Shown here piece by piece: positions 1 through 9,200 of a stretch of 64,000 nt of DNA. This stretch comes from DASQWP01 sp050697555 (GTDB taxonomy: Bacteria > Actinomycetota > Thermoleophilia > Gaiellales > Gaiellaceae). Below the pieces are notes generated by a model. That model saw nothing but the letters and a program-made list of their open reading frames with translations. It did not search any database and was not told the origin of the DNA. The translations under genes and the position numbers were made by a program. Where the stretch lies: positions 55,311-119,310 of the forward strand of contig JBOHAD010000001.1 of the NCBI GenBank assembly GCA_050697555.1, given 5' to 3'. The number at the start of each line of letters is the position of its first letter. Positions within the stretch are counted from its first letter, which is position 1.

Positions 1-804
1 AAGGAAGACGTGCGAACGCGCGAGATGATCGACCTGCCCTTCGTCGCCTCCGAGCATGCGCCGAAGCCGCCCTGTCAGCTGCTGGGCAAGGCCGAGGTCG
101 GTGTGCAGGTAGCCCGCATGGACGATGCGAAACGCATTGTCCTGGCGGGGAGGCGGCGGCCCGGCGAAGTCACTCGGGTCATACCCGTTCGGAATGGCGT
201 GGACGCGAGCCGGATCGATGCGGGAGAACGTTTCGCAGAGGGCGCGCGCAGCTTCCGGAGTGTTCATGATCACGGCCGCTGCTGAGGCGAGCCCGCGCTC
301 CATGCGAACGAGTTCGAGCCGGCGGTGAAGCGCTGTCGGATGGACGACCATCTCGTCGAGCGCCCAGGGATCACGGAGATCTGCCACCCAAGGGCGGTCG
401 ATGCCGCGTGCGAGTGCGGCGACGGCGGGAGCGGATTCGAAGGGAGACATCGAGACGTAGAGGAGGTCGACGTCAGCCGCCTCACGCCCCAGGGAGATGA
501 TCCCGTCCTGCCACCATCTGGCGAACCCACTCCGGAGTCGGAGCCAGCGCTCGGCGCGCGCCCGCATGCCGACACTTCGGCGGGGTGCCGGACCGGGCAC
601 ACGAAGTACCTCCGCGGACGCGGGAACCTCAGCGCCGAGGCTCTGATCGGTCGGGGTCCAGCGGTCGGAAGCCGGCCCTGGCCCGGTGAGGACGACCGGT
701 TCGTACCCGAGCTCCGGCAGGTAGCGGACGAACTTGACGGAGCGCTGAACGCCGGCGCCGCCGACGGGCGGGAAGTGGTAGGTGACGAAGAGGACGCGCG
801 TCAC
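1..804 (-). CDS. Glycosyltransferase, GT4-like, cut off by the left window edge
   Basis: Reading leftwards from a GTG at 804 the frame stays open for 268 codons to base 1, so only the N-terminal part is present. The start MTRVLFVTYHFPPVGGAGVQ is the typical N-terminus of family-4 glycosyltransferases with a glycine-rich donor/acceptor loop (about residues 14-17). Later segments (VADLRDPW near residue 150; IPNGYDPSDF near 220) are also characteristic of this fold. The GTG overlaps the stop of the upstream acyltransferase gene by four bases (GTGA), so the two are translationally coupled and probably build or decorate a surface polysaccharide. The C-terminal nucleotide-sugar binding half lies outside, so the sugar specificity cannot be judged. 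Confidence 0.85.
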   Translation of the reverse strand, partial: MTRVLFVTYHFPPVGGAGVQRSVKFVRYLPELGYEPVVLTGPGPASDRWTPTDQSLGAEVPASAEVLRVPGPAPRRSVGMRARAERWLRLRSGFARWWQDGIISLGREAADVDLLYVSMSPFESAPAVAALARGIDRPWVADLRDPWALDEMVVHPTALHRRLELVRMERGLASAAAVIMNTPEAARALCETFSRIDPARVHAIPNGYDPSDFAGPPPPRQDNAFRIVHAGYLHTDLGLAQQLTGRLRRMLGGDEGQVDHLARSHVFL

Positions 805-1406
805 GAGACGGGCGCAGGCTGCTCGGCGAAGCGCCGAACGACCTTCGCCGGCACGCCCACGGCGAGCGCGTGATCCGGAACGTCCTCGAGCACCACTGCG
901 TTGGCGCCCACGACCGCCCCCCGTCCGATGCGGACTCCGGGGCAGATGACCACGTTCTCGCCTAGCCAGGCCCCTTCTGCGATCTCGACCGGCTCGATGC
1001 GAGCGAGGCCCTGGTCCATCACGGCTCGGGACGGATCCTCAAAGGCGTGTATGTGATCGGAGACGTAGACGCCCCTGGCGATGAGGACCCGAGGACCGAG
1101 CGTGACCGAGGATGCGGCCGAGAGCACGCAGTTCCCGGCGATGCTCGTGCCGTCCCCGATGACGATCGCCACACCTTCCGTCTCGCGACCGACCACCTGG
1201 AGCCAGGAGCCGGCGCCCACGAAGACGTCGCGCCCGACGGCGATGCGGTCTTCTCCGTTGAGCCGAATCGGCGGCTGGAGAACGCTCCGGGCGCCGAACT
1301 CCGCGAAGGCGTGACCGGCCAGCACGGAGAACCCCTTTCCGCGCGCGCGACCCCCTAGGCGGTAGATGCCGAGGAAACCCGCGCTCACGCGCCGCCGTAA
1401 GGTCAT
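801..1406 (-). CDS. Left-handed beta-helix O-acyltransferase (WcaF/WbbJ-like)
   Basis: The protein has 201 residues. From about residue 55 it carries the imperfect hexapeptide repeats of the LbH acyltransferase fold (IGDGTSIAGNC, LGENVVICPGVRIGRGAVVG), ending in VPAKVVRRF, the usual C-terminus of maltose/colanic-acid type acetyltransferases. The catalytic His is likely in YVSDHIHAF. It should transfer an acetyl or similar group from acyl-CoA to a sugar hydroxyl on a surface polysaccharide, in line with the glycosyltransferase that follows in the same operon. A TATCAT box six bases before the ATG supports this start and a leaderless transcript. Confidence 0.85.
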   Translation of the reverse strand: MTLRRRVSAGFLGIYRLGGRARGKGFSVLAGHAFAEFGARSVLQPPIRLNGEDRIAVGRDVFVGAGSWLQVVGRETEGVAIVIGDGTSIAGNCVLSAASSVTLGPRVLIARGVYVSDHIHAFEDPSRAVMDQGLARIEPVEIAEGAWLGENVVICPGVRIGRGAVVGANAVVLEDVPDHALAVGVPAKVVRRFAEQPAPVS

Positions 1407-1412
1407 GCCCTG

Positions 1413-1418
1413 ATGATA
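1413..1418 (-). promoter_or_regulatory. -10 box (TATCAT) of a leaderless promoter
   Basis: TATCAT on the minus strand lies six bases before the acyltransferase ATG. With a start point about seven bases downstream of the box the mRNA would begin at or next to the ATG. No convincing -35 is seen. Confidence 0.5.
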
Positions 1419-1478
1419 GGAAGCCGCGCTAACGCCGTCGCTCCCCGAACGTCGAGTCCAGTCGGTTCAGAGCCCGGT

Positions 1479-2630
1479 CTAGCGGCGCTCGTGGGCGCCG
1501 GCGTCAGGCTTCCGCCCGGAAGGCCGTCGCTTTCCGAGGATGTCCGCCCGCGGAAAGCTCTTCGGATTGCCGCGGCCGATGGCGGCCGACCGCCGGGCCA
1601 GGCGCAGGTCGAATCGGAGGCGGTTCACGAACCGCACCCGGGCCACGCGATCGTTGCGGCCGCATCTCCTGCCTCGCTCGTAGACGTTCCAGTTCCACGA
1701 GTAGCCGTTCTGACGGCAGCTCGTCGGCGATTTCGGGAGGATGTTCGAGTGGATGCGGACGCCGGCGCCGCCCTCGGCGCATTGGCTCGAGATGCCCTGG
1801 AGAAACGTGTTGTACCGAATCAGGGCCTCGCAGCGCCCCCCGCTCGAGAAGTGGACGGCGTAGTGGCCGTCGTCGAGCGTCTTGTCGAAGTAGCTGTTCT
1901 CGATCAGGATCCGGCGCATCTTGTTGCTGTCCCCGTGCAGGTTGAAGGAGATGTCGAAGATCGAGCAGTCACGGAATCTGCTTCGCCGAATCACGAGCCC
2001 GTCCACCGCCATCACATGGAGGCATTCCATGTGTTGGCTGCTCGTGCGCCGGAAGTCATGCATGTAGACACGGTTGAGCACGATGCCCTTCGGAGCGACG
2101 CCGCTGCCTGTGGCCGACTTGATCTGAGCGACCGCGTTGATGCTGGGCCCGAAGTTGCTTCTGAGCACGCGGATGTTCCGTGCCGACGTGATGTAAAAGC
2201 GCTGAGCACGGATTCGCGAGAAGACCAGATCCCGCGCACCGGGGTGCGCATACCAGTTCTCGACGAGGCGCATACGCGTAAAGGTGATGTGCGAGCCGTG
2301 AACGTCGAGGTCGGTGGCGATGACGACCTTCGCTCCTTTCGCGGATCGAAACACGACGTTCCGGTTCGACTTCTTCTGGCGGTCGGGGCGAACCGTCTGA
2401 TCGCCATAGACGCCGCCGCGAGCGATGACGGACTGACCCGGCCTGGCGACACGGTAGGCCCGATCGAAGCTGCGGCACGGACGCGCCTTCGTGCAGCGGC
2501 CGGCGTCCGATCCTCGCGGGCTGACGTAGAGCTTCCGCAGGCCCGCGGAGGCGGCCTGCGGCAGGAGGCCGGTCAGGGCGACCACGCCGCAGAAACCCGT
2601 GATGAGCAGAAGTCGTCTAGGAGGGGTCAT
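1479..2630 (-). CDS. Secreted right-handed parallel beta-helix protein
   Basis: The protein has 383 residues. Residues 1-29 form a Sec signal peptide (hydrophobic LLLITGFCGVVALTGLL, then QAASAG). The mature N-terminus KLYVSPRGSDAGRCTKARPC followed by SFDRAYRVARPGQSVIARGG is the opening seen in pectate-lyase-fold surface proteins (DUF1565-like). Successive Asn/Ile-rich rungs and the C-terminal GAHE motif also match that group. Catalytic pectate-lyase residues are not recognisable, so it may bind or process a polysaccharide, perhaps the product of the neighbouring sugar genes. Paired cysteines suggest an extracellular protein. The start is an ATG without a clear Shine-Dalgarno sequence. Confidence 0.8.
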   Translation of the reverse strand: MTPPRRLLLITGFCGVVALTGLLPQAASAGLRKLYVSPRGSDAGRCTKARPCRSFDRAYRVARPGQSVIARGGVYGDQTVRPDRQKKSNRNVVFRSAKGAKVVIATDLDVHGSHITFTRMRLVENWYAHPGARDLVFSRIRAQRFYITSARNIRVLRSNFGPSINAVAQIKSATGSGVAPKGIVLNRVYMHDFRRTSSQHMECLHVMAVDGLVIRRSRFRDCSIFDISFNLHGDSNKMRRILIENSYFDKTLDDGHYAVHFSSGGRCEALIRYNTFLQGISSQCAEGGAGVRIHSNILPKSPTSCRQNGYSWNWNVYERGRRCGRNDRVARVRFVNRLRFDLRLARRSAAIGRGNPKSFPRADILGKRRPSGRKPDAGAHERR

Positions 2631-2955
2631 ACCGGGGGGAGGCTCGGACGACCGGCGGACAGTACCAGGGCAGCGGTCGGCGGAGGCGCTATCTAACAGA
2701 ATGTTTACGGAGTGACGGACCGCCCCGGTCAGGGGAAGCGGGGCCCTCCCGCTTGGTCCCGGGACTGCCCGCTTGCCCCCGGCGGAGGACGCGGTAGAGA
2801 GGAAGGCTCACTCCGCGATGTCCGCCTCCAGCGCCGGCTGCGGCCAACCGGCGCCGTGCGGTCGAGGCTACTCCACGGTCCGAAGGAGCACTACTAGCCG
2901 TTCGGCGGGATTCTGTGGACGGGCCGCAACCTTTCGGTCACCCCTCAGCAGCTCG
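2631..2955. other. Intergenic gap, no gene seen
   Basis: This 325 bp gap lies between two minus-strand genes. Small open frames here have no recognisable product or start signals. It must hold the promoter of the beta-helix gene; a possible -10 (TACTGT on the minus strand, about 26 bases before the ATG) is weak. Confidence 0.5.
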
Positions 2956-4332
2956 TTAGCGAAGATAGAGCGGCCGGTCGACCCGCAGGCCCGGTGACAC
3001 CCTCGCGCGCAGCTCGGCCTCGTCGAGCGCGAAGAGGGGGCTGATCTCTGCGGGGATCCCGGGAGCGATCGTCGCCCCGGCCCGCTCGAGCCAACCCGCG
3101 TGCAGGTCGCTGATCAGGCGCCGGACGGTCTCGGGAGAGTCCGAGCCGCTCGCGTTCTTGAGCGGTGCGAACTCTTCGCGCCTGCTCGTCTCGACGATGC
3201 ACGCCCGGCGGGCGAGCGGCAGGGCGTCGAAGACGAACGTCTCGAACTTGGCCGCGTTCGGCTCCTCGGGACGGACGAGGGCACCGCTGTCGTCGACGAA
3301 GGAGACGTTCTTCGCCGCACGGTGGTAGGGCAGCCGGACGTCTCCCTTCGCCAGTCGTTCGAGGAACTCGAGCTCGAAGGCGTGGATGGCGATGCTGCCC
3401 GCCCAGAGCTCCAGGCCCCCGTCGGGCCTGCGCCGCTCGGCCAGCTCCGCCGGAAGGTCCGAGTACTCGATCACCCGCGGCTCTCCGCGGGCGACTGCGA
3501 CGATGCCGACCCGCTCGCCCGGCTCCGCCTTCTCGACGACCTTGAGCGACATCTCGGCGCCCCGCAGCCTGTGCAGCCCGAGGAAGGCAGGATCGGCCAC
3601 TCGGACGAGCGCGTTGTCGACCTGGAAGTAGAAGACGGTGCGGACGCCCTGCGCGCGCAGCTCGTCCAGACAGCTCTCCCGGGAACCGTCGCGGGTCGCG
3701 AGAGCGCGGACGACGCCGCCGTGGCCGTCGGGGCCGAGCGCCAGGCGCCCCTTCTCCGCCAGGAGGAGCTTGCCCGAGAGACGATCGACGGCGGGAAGCT
3801 GCCCCTGCACGAAGAAGCGCACGCGCTCGAGGCCGAAGTCGTCGTGCTCGGCGAAGAACGCCCTCGTCGCCTCGTGGTTGTCCGGGCTCGTCATCACGTA
3901 GAGGGGCACGGCTCGTCCGAAGCGCCGCGCCAGCGCGACCGCCTTCTCCGCATGGATCTGGAAGAGGCTCGCCCCCGAGACGGGGCCCACCCCGAACGTG
4001 CCCTTGGGGCCGTCGAAGCCGAGACGGGTGCCTTGGCCGCCGGCGACGAGGACGACGCCCACCTCGCCGGCGGCGAGCGCCGCCTCGCCCGCGGCGACGG
4101 CGTCCTCACCGAGCCTGCGCTCGACTTCGACGGGCTCGAGCTCTCCGAGGCGCGGCTCGCCAGCCGGCTCTCGTCCCACGTGCTCGCCGATCAGCCGCTC
4201 GAGGAGGGTGAAGTCGAACGCCCGGATCTCTGCCTCGAGCACGGCGCGATCCCCCTCCCGAAGCTCGTCCCAGAAGGCAAGAACGTGCTCCTGCCGGTGC
4301 CCTGCGAGCACCTGCCGCAGATCGTCGGGCAC
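2956..4332 (-). CDS. UDP-sugar pyrophosphorylase (eukaryotic-type UDPGP family)
   Basis: Starting from GTG 4332 the protein has 458 residues. It joins UTP and a sugar-1-phosphate to make a UDP-sugar. The nucleotide-binding signature VLVAGGQGTRLGFDGPKG lies at about residues 94-111, and FFVQGQLPAV and FYFQVDNALV follow as in UDP-GlcNAc/UDP-glucose pyrophosphorylases of the AGX/UGP type. This family is unrelated to bacterial GalU. An upstream in-frame GTG would overlap the preceding mutase gene by 55 bases, so the GTG five bases past that stop is preferred. The substrate (glucose-1-P or GlcNAc-1-P) cannot be fixed by eye. It probably supplies precursors for surface polysaccharide and is co-transcribed with the mutase gene. 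Confidence 0.85.
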   Translation of the reverse strand: MPDDLRQVLAGHRQEHVLAFWDELREGDRAVLEAEIRAFDFTLLERLIGEHVGREPAGEPRLGELEPVEVERRLGEDAVAAGEAALAAGEVGVVLVAGGQGTRLGFDGPKGTFGVGPVSGASLFQIHAEKAVALARRFGRAVPLYVMTSPDNHEATRAFFAEHDDFGLERVRFFVQGQLPAVDRLSGKLLLAEKGRLALGPDGHGGVVRALATRDGSRESCLDELRAQGVRTVFYFQVDNALVRVADPAFLGLHRLRGAEMSLKVVEKAEPGERVGIVAVARGEPRVIEYSDLPAELAERRRPDGGLELWAGSIAIHAFELEFLERLAKGDVRLPYHRAAKNVSFVDDSGALVRPEEPNAAKFETFVFDALPLARRACIVETSRREEFAPLKNASGSDSPETVRRLISDLHAGWLERAGATIAPGIPAEISPLFALDEAELRARVSPGLRVDRPLYLR

Positions 4333-4337
4333 GGAGC

Positions 4338-6002
4338 CTAGAAGACGGGCGTCTCGCGCCACACGCCCCACACCTCGCGGAGCGCGTCGCACATCTCGCC
4401 CAGGGTGGCGTAGGCCTTCGAGGCGTCCACGATGGCCGGCATGAGGTTCCGGTCGGGCTCGGCCGCCTCCGCCTTGAGCCGGGCGAGCGCGGCCTCGACG
4501 GCCGCCGAGTCGCGCCGTCCCCGCAGGGCCTGGAGGCGCTCGATCTGCTTGCGCTCGAGCGCGTGGTCGATCTTGAGGATCTCGATCGGCTTCGCGTCCG
4601 GGTCCTCGTAGCGGTTGACGCCGACGATGACGCGCTCGCCCGCCTCCACCTCACGCTGGAAGCGGAAGGAGGCGTCGGCTATCTCGCGCTGGAAGAAGTT
4701 CTCCTTGATGGCGGCGACGACGCCGCCGAGCTTGCGGATGCGCTCGAAGTAGTCGTACGCCTCCGCCTCGAGGCGGTTGGTCAGGTCCTCGAGGTAGTAG
4801 GAGCCGCCGAGCGGGTCGATGGTGCCCGCCACGCCGGTCTCGTGCGCGAGCACCTGCTGGGTGCGAAGAGCGACCTTGACCGCATGCTCCGTGGGAAGCG
4901 CGAGCGCCTCGTCGAAGGAGTTCGTGTGCAGCGACTGGCAGCCGCCGAGGACGGCCGCGAGCGCCTCGACGGCCGTGCGCACGATGTTGTTCTCGGGCTG
5001 CTGCGCCGTGAGGGAGACCCCGGCCGTCTGGGCGTGAAAGCGCATCAGCCACGAGCGAGGGTTCTTCGCCCCGTAGCGCTCCCTGAGCTCCCGCGCCCAG
5101 ATCCGCCGCGCGGCGCGGTACTTGGCGATCTCCTCGAAGAAGTCGATGTGTGCGTTGAAGAAGAAGGAGAGCCGCGGAGCGAAGTCGTCCACGGCGAGGC
5201 CGCGCTCCGTGGCCGCCTCCACGTAGGCGAAGCCGTCGGCGAGCGTGAACGCGAGCTCCTGCGCCGCCGTCGAGCCCGCCTCCCGGATGTGGTAGCCCGA
5301 GATCGAGACCGGATGCCAGAGCGGCACCTCGCGCGCGCAGAACTCGATCATGTCCACGCAGAGCCGCATGGACGGCTCGGGCGGGAAGATCCACTCCTTC
5401 TGGGCGATGTACTCCTTGAGGATGTCCGTCTGGATCGTCCCGCGGAGGCGGTCGCGCGGCACGTTCTGCTCCTCCCCCACGCAGATGTAGAAGGCGAGCA
5501 GCATCGCGGCGGGCGCGTTGATCGTCATCGAGGTGGAGACCTCGTCGAGCGGGATGCCCGCGAAGAGGTGCTCCATGTCCTCGAGCGAGTCGACGGCGAC
5601 GCCCTCGCGCCCGACCTCGCCGAGCGATTTCGCGTGGTCGGAGTCGTAGCCCATGAGCGTGGGCATGTCGAAGGCCGTCGAGAGACCTGTCTGGCCGTGC
5701 TCGAGCAGGTAGCGGAAGCGGGCGTTCGTCTCCTCCGCGGTGCCGAAGCCGGCGAACTGCCGCATCGTCCAGAGCCGGCCGCGGTACATGGACGGGTAGA
5801 CCCCGCGCGTGTAGGGATAGACGCCCGGCCAGCCGAGGTCGCGCTCGTAGTCGATCTCGACGTTGTCGGGCGTGTACAGGGGCTCGTTCGGGAGCCCCGA
5901 GATCGTCGTCATGAGCGCGTCGCGCTCGGGCTTGGCCGCGTAGACCTCGCGCCGCCACTCCTCGGTGGCGTCGAGCCTCCGGCCGTCTTCGGTCGTCGCC
6001 AT
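4338..6002 (-). CDS. Methylmalonyl-CoA mutase, large (catalytic) subunit without B12 domain
   Basis: The protein has 554 residues and corresponds to the TIM-barrel catalytic domain: YPYTRGVYPSMYRGRLWTMR, GLSTAFDMPTLMGYDSDH and MTINAPA near the N-terminal half, and GGCQSLHTNSFDEALALPTE in the second half. It isomerises (R)-methylmalonyl-CoA to succinyl-CoA with adenosylcobalamin. The C-terminal cobalamin-binding domain (DxHxxG) of one-piece mutases is absent, so a separate small subunit must exist elsewhere. Genes that make its cofactor (19724-20305) and protect it (57349-58344) are in this window. A related acyl-CoA mutase, for example an ethylmalonyl- or isobutyryl-type, is possible. A TAGAAT box nine bases upstream supports the ATG at 6002. 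Confidence 0.9.
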   Translation of the reverse strand: MATTEDGRRLDATEEWRREVYAAKPERDALMTTISGLPNEPLYTPDNVEIDYERDLGWPGVYPYTRGVYPSMYRGRLWTMRQFAGFGTAEETNARFRYLLEHGQTGLSTAFDMPTLMGYDSDHAKSLGEVGREGVAVDSLEDMEHLFAGIPLDEVSTSMTINAPAAMLLAFYICVGEEQNVPRDRLRGTIQTDILKEYIAQKEWIFPPEPSMRLCVDMIEFCAREVPLWHPVSISGYHIREAGSTAAQELAFTLADGFAYVEAATERGLAVDDFAPRLSFFFNAHIDFFEEIAKYRAARRIWARELRERYGAKNPRSWLMRFHAQTAGVSLTAQQPENNIVRTAVEALAAVLGGCQSLHTNSFDEALALPTEHAVKVALRTQQVLAHETGVAGTIDPLGGSYYLEDLTNRLEAEAYDYFERIRKLGGVVAAIKENFFQREIADASFRFQREVEAGERVIVGVNRYEDPDAKPIEILKIDHALERKQIERLQALRGRRDSAAVEAALARLKAEAAEPDRNLMPAIVDASKAYATLGEMCDALREVWGVWRETPVF

Positions 6003-6011
6003 CGCCCCGGA

Positions 6012-6017
6012 ATTCTA
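6012..6017 (-). promoter_or_regulatory. -10 box (TAGAAT) for the mutase operon
   Basis: TAGAAT on the minus strand ends nine bases before the mutase ATG, giving a nearly leaderless transcript. Confidence 0.45.
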
Positions 6018-6202
6018 CGCGCGACCGGCCCGCGCTCCCCCGTCCCCGCTTCGGCGTAGCCCTCCTCCCCCGAAAGCGTCCCTCGTTCCAGGGAAATTTC
6101 GTGCCCTCATACCACTTTCATACGGCTTTGCGGCCGCAGTCCCACCCTGCGAGTCGATTCCTGCGACTAGCAACACGCGCGCGCACGTGCGCAGGACCTC
6201 TA

Positions 6203-9200
6203 ATGGCGACCACTCCTCCACTGCGGCCCGGAGAGCACTCGGCGGACACCGAGGGCTCGGCCGCGCTGCGCGACTCCTCGCCCGTTCGCGGCGCGGCGTT
6301 GGCGGCGGCCGGGGCGGCGGTGTTCCTGTTCGTCGTCCTGCTCGTCGCCGGAGTCGACCGCGGCCACCCAGCCTTCCTGCGCGACGCGCTCGGGCCGGAG
6401 GCGACGGACGCCCCTCTCGAGCGGACGCCCGTTCGCGGCGTCGACGTCACCATCGACGACGACGGATACACGGTGGCGCGCGGCGGCTCCTCGGTCTCGG
6501 TCGAGGCGGAGGACACGAGCGGCAAGGAATGGGAGCTCTACGCGCACGGCGCCTCCCGCCCGACCGACTTCGGCATGGAGACGATCGTGGTGGGCGAAGG
6601 CTCGACGGAGTCCTTCCTGACGGTCACGGAGCGCCAGGGCCCGAGGACGTGGCGCTGGAAGCTCGAGACGCGCCTCGTTCCCCGGCTCGGACGGGACGGC
6701 GGCGTCTCCTTCTTCGACCCGACGAGGCACCACGAGGCGGACCTCGAGATCAAGCCGCCCGCGATCCTCGACGCCGACGGTGACGACGTCAGCCCGGACG
6801 GGCTCCGCTGGAAGCTCGCCCTCGACCGCGGGGAATGGTGGCTCGCGCTCGAGCTCGACGACTCGGAGCTGCCTCTCCCCTACGTCATCGACCCGGCGGT
6901 GGACTATCCGTCGGCTCTCTATCTCTCGAACGAGGTCTCGGCGGTGACCGGCTCATGGCGTCTCGTCACCGCGGCGCCCGGCGCAGTCGACACGACGACA
7001 AGCACCGAGACCTGCAGCAACTGCACCGGCTACTGGCAGTGGGTCCCGGGCACCTTGAACTCCTCGGCGGGCACTCCCTCGACGACGCCGACCGGCGACG
7101 GCTGGATCGTGGACACGGCCGGCGCCACGGGGTTCCCTGCGGGCAACTGGAACTTCACGGTACGCACGGACATTCCCAACTCGTTCACGGCGGGCGTGGC
7201 CGTCCTGACCGTCGCCGCTTGGAAGGGCACGGTCTCCGGCGGCACGTTCACGGCGACCCAGACGCTCCTGCCCCCGACGGACGGGACGAAGAACCTCCGC
7301 CCCAACGCGAACCCGGTGACGACGACGGAGACGTTCGCGCTGCCGAAGTTCTCGCTGGCCGCGAACGAGCGCCTCTACGTCGAGTACTGGCGCCACCAGA
7401 CCGGCGGGATCAACGCCCCGCAGCCCCCGCGGCGCCGGCTCGACTTCTACGTCAACGACGGCGTCGCCATGCTCACGCACCCGCCTGCCGATGACACGGC
7501 GCCCGCGCACGCGCTCTCCGTCGTGGAGCTCACCAACGCAGGTGGCCAGCACTTCGACGCGGCAACGGGCACCCATTACTACGCGACGGCCGCGGGCGGG
7601 ACGTTCCGCGTGGCCAACGGCGCCACCGACGCGGGCTCGGGCGTCTTCCAGGTTCGCTTCCCGGCAGTCGCCCTGACCGGTTTCACGCACACGGCGGCGA
7701 ACGACGGCTCGAGCCCTTACCAGTCGAACACGTACACGTGGACGACGGCCAACACGATCTCGCCCGGGACGCAGGCGATCGTGGCTGAGGACAACGCCCT
7801 CAACACGTCGAGCCCCTCGCCGCAGCTCACCATCACGCGCGACGCCGCCGGTCCGGGGGCGTTCTCGCTCTCCGCCCCGAGCGCGGGCGCGGCCGTCCGC
7901 AACGGCCAGGCCGTCTCCGCCGCCCCCAGCGACGCCGGAGCAGGCGTCGCGTCCGTCGAGTTCCGCTACTGCCCCGGCGCCACCTGCACCTTCGCCGCCG
8001 GCACCACCATCGGCTCCGTCGACACGAGCGCCCCCTACACCGTCACCTGGAGCGGCCAGCCCCCCGACGGCACCTACACCCTCCTCGCCCGCGCCACCGA
8101 CAACGTCGGCAACACCACCGACTCCGCCCAGCGCACCCTCACGATCGACAACACGGCCCCGGGGAGCGCTCTCTCGGTGAGCGAGGGTGCTCGGCCCGAT
8201 CTCCAGCACTTCGACGCCGCGTCCGACACGCTCTACTACAACCCGGCCGCGACCGGCGACTTCACGGTGTCCGACGCGGCCACCGACGCGGGCGGCGTCG
8301 CCTCCGTCGACTTCCCCGCCCTCGCGGACACCGGATTCACCGGGGCCGCGAAATCGGATCCGTCGAGCCCGTTCGACTCGAACTCCTACACGTTCACGAG
8401 CGCGAACACGACCGCCCCGAGCCCGCTGGACGTCGTGGTCGCCGACGTGGCCGGGAACACGACGAACGACGCGCTCTCCTTCGTCCGGGACGTGGCCGGT
8501 CCGGGGGCGTTCTCGCTCTCCGCCCCGAGCGCGGGCGCGGCCGTCCGCAACGGCCAGGCCGTCTCCGCCGCCCCCAGCGACGCCGGAGCAGGCGTCGCGT
8601 CCGTCGAGTTCCGCTACTGCCCCGGCGCCACCTGCACCTTCGCCGCCGGCACCACCATCGGCTCCGTCGACACGAGCGCCCCCTACACCGTCACCTGGAG
8701 CGGCCAGCCCCCCGACGGCACCTACACCCTCCTCGCCCGCGCCACCGACAACGTCGGCAACACCACCGACTCCGCCCAGCGCACGATCACGGTCGACAAC
8801 GGCGACCCGAGCGCGGCCTTCGCCTTCCCGGCCGCAACCTCGAGCTACAACGCCGCCGGCTGGAACGCGGGCTGCGCGACGAGCGGATTTTGCGGGACCG
8901 CCTCGGACGCCACGTCCGGAGTGGCGGGCGTCGAGATCTCGATCGAGCGCGAGGCCAGCGGACTCTACTGGAGCGGAGGCTCCTTCAGCGTCGCCGGCGA
9001 GAACTTCCTCGCGGCGGCGCTCGCTGGGTCGAGCTGGTCGCACGCCTTCTCTGCGTCGAGCTTCTCTGCCGACGGCGACTACACCGTGCACGTGCGGGCG
9101 ACGGATGCGGCCGGCAACGTCGAGGCCGGCCCGAGCCGCACGTTCACGATCGACACCGCGGAGCCCCAGACGACCCTCGACTCCAGCCCGACCGACCCCA

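Noticed and set aside
2712..2997. Short plus-strand frames in the 2.6-2.95 kb gap.
   Set aside because: No start signals and Arg/Gly/Pro-dominated composition typical of non-coding GC-rich DNA.
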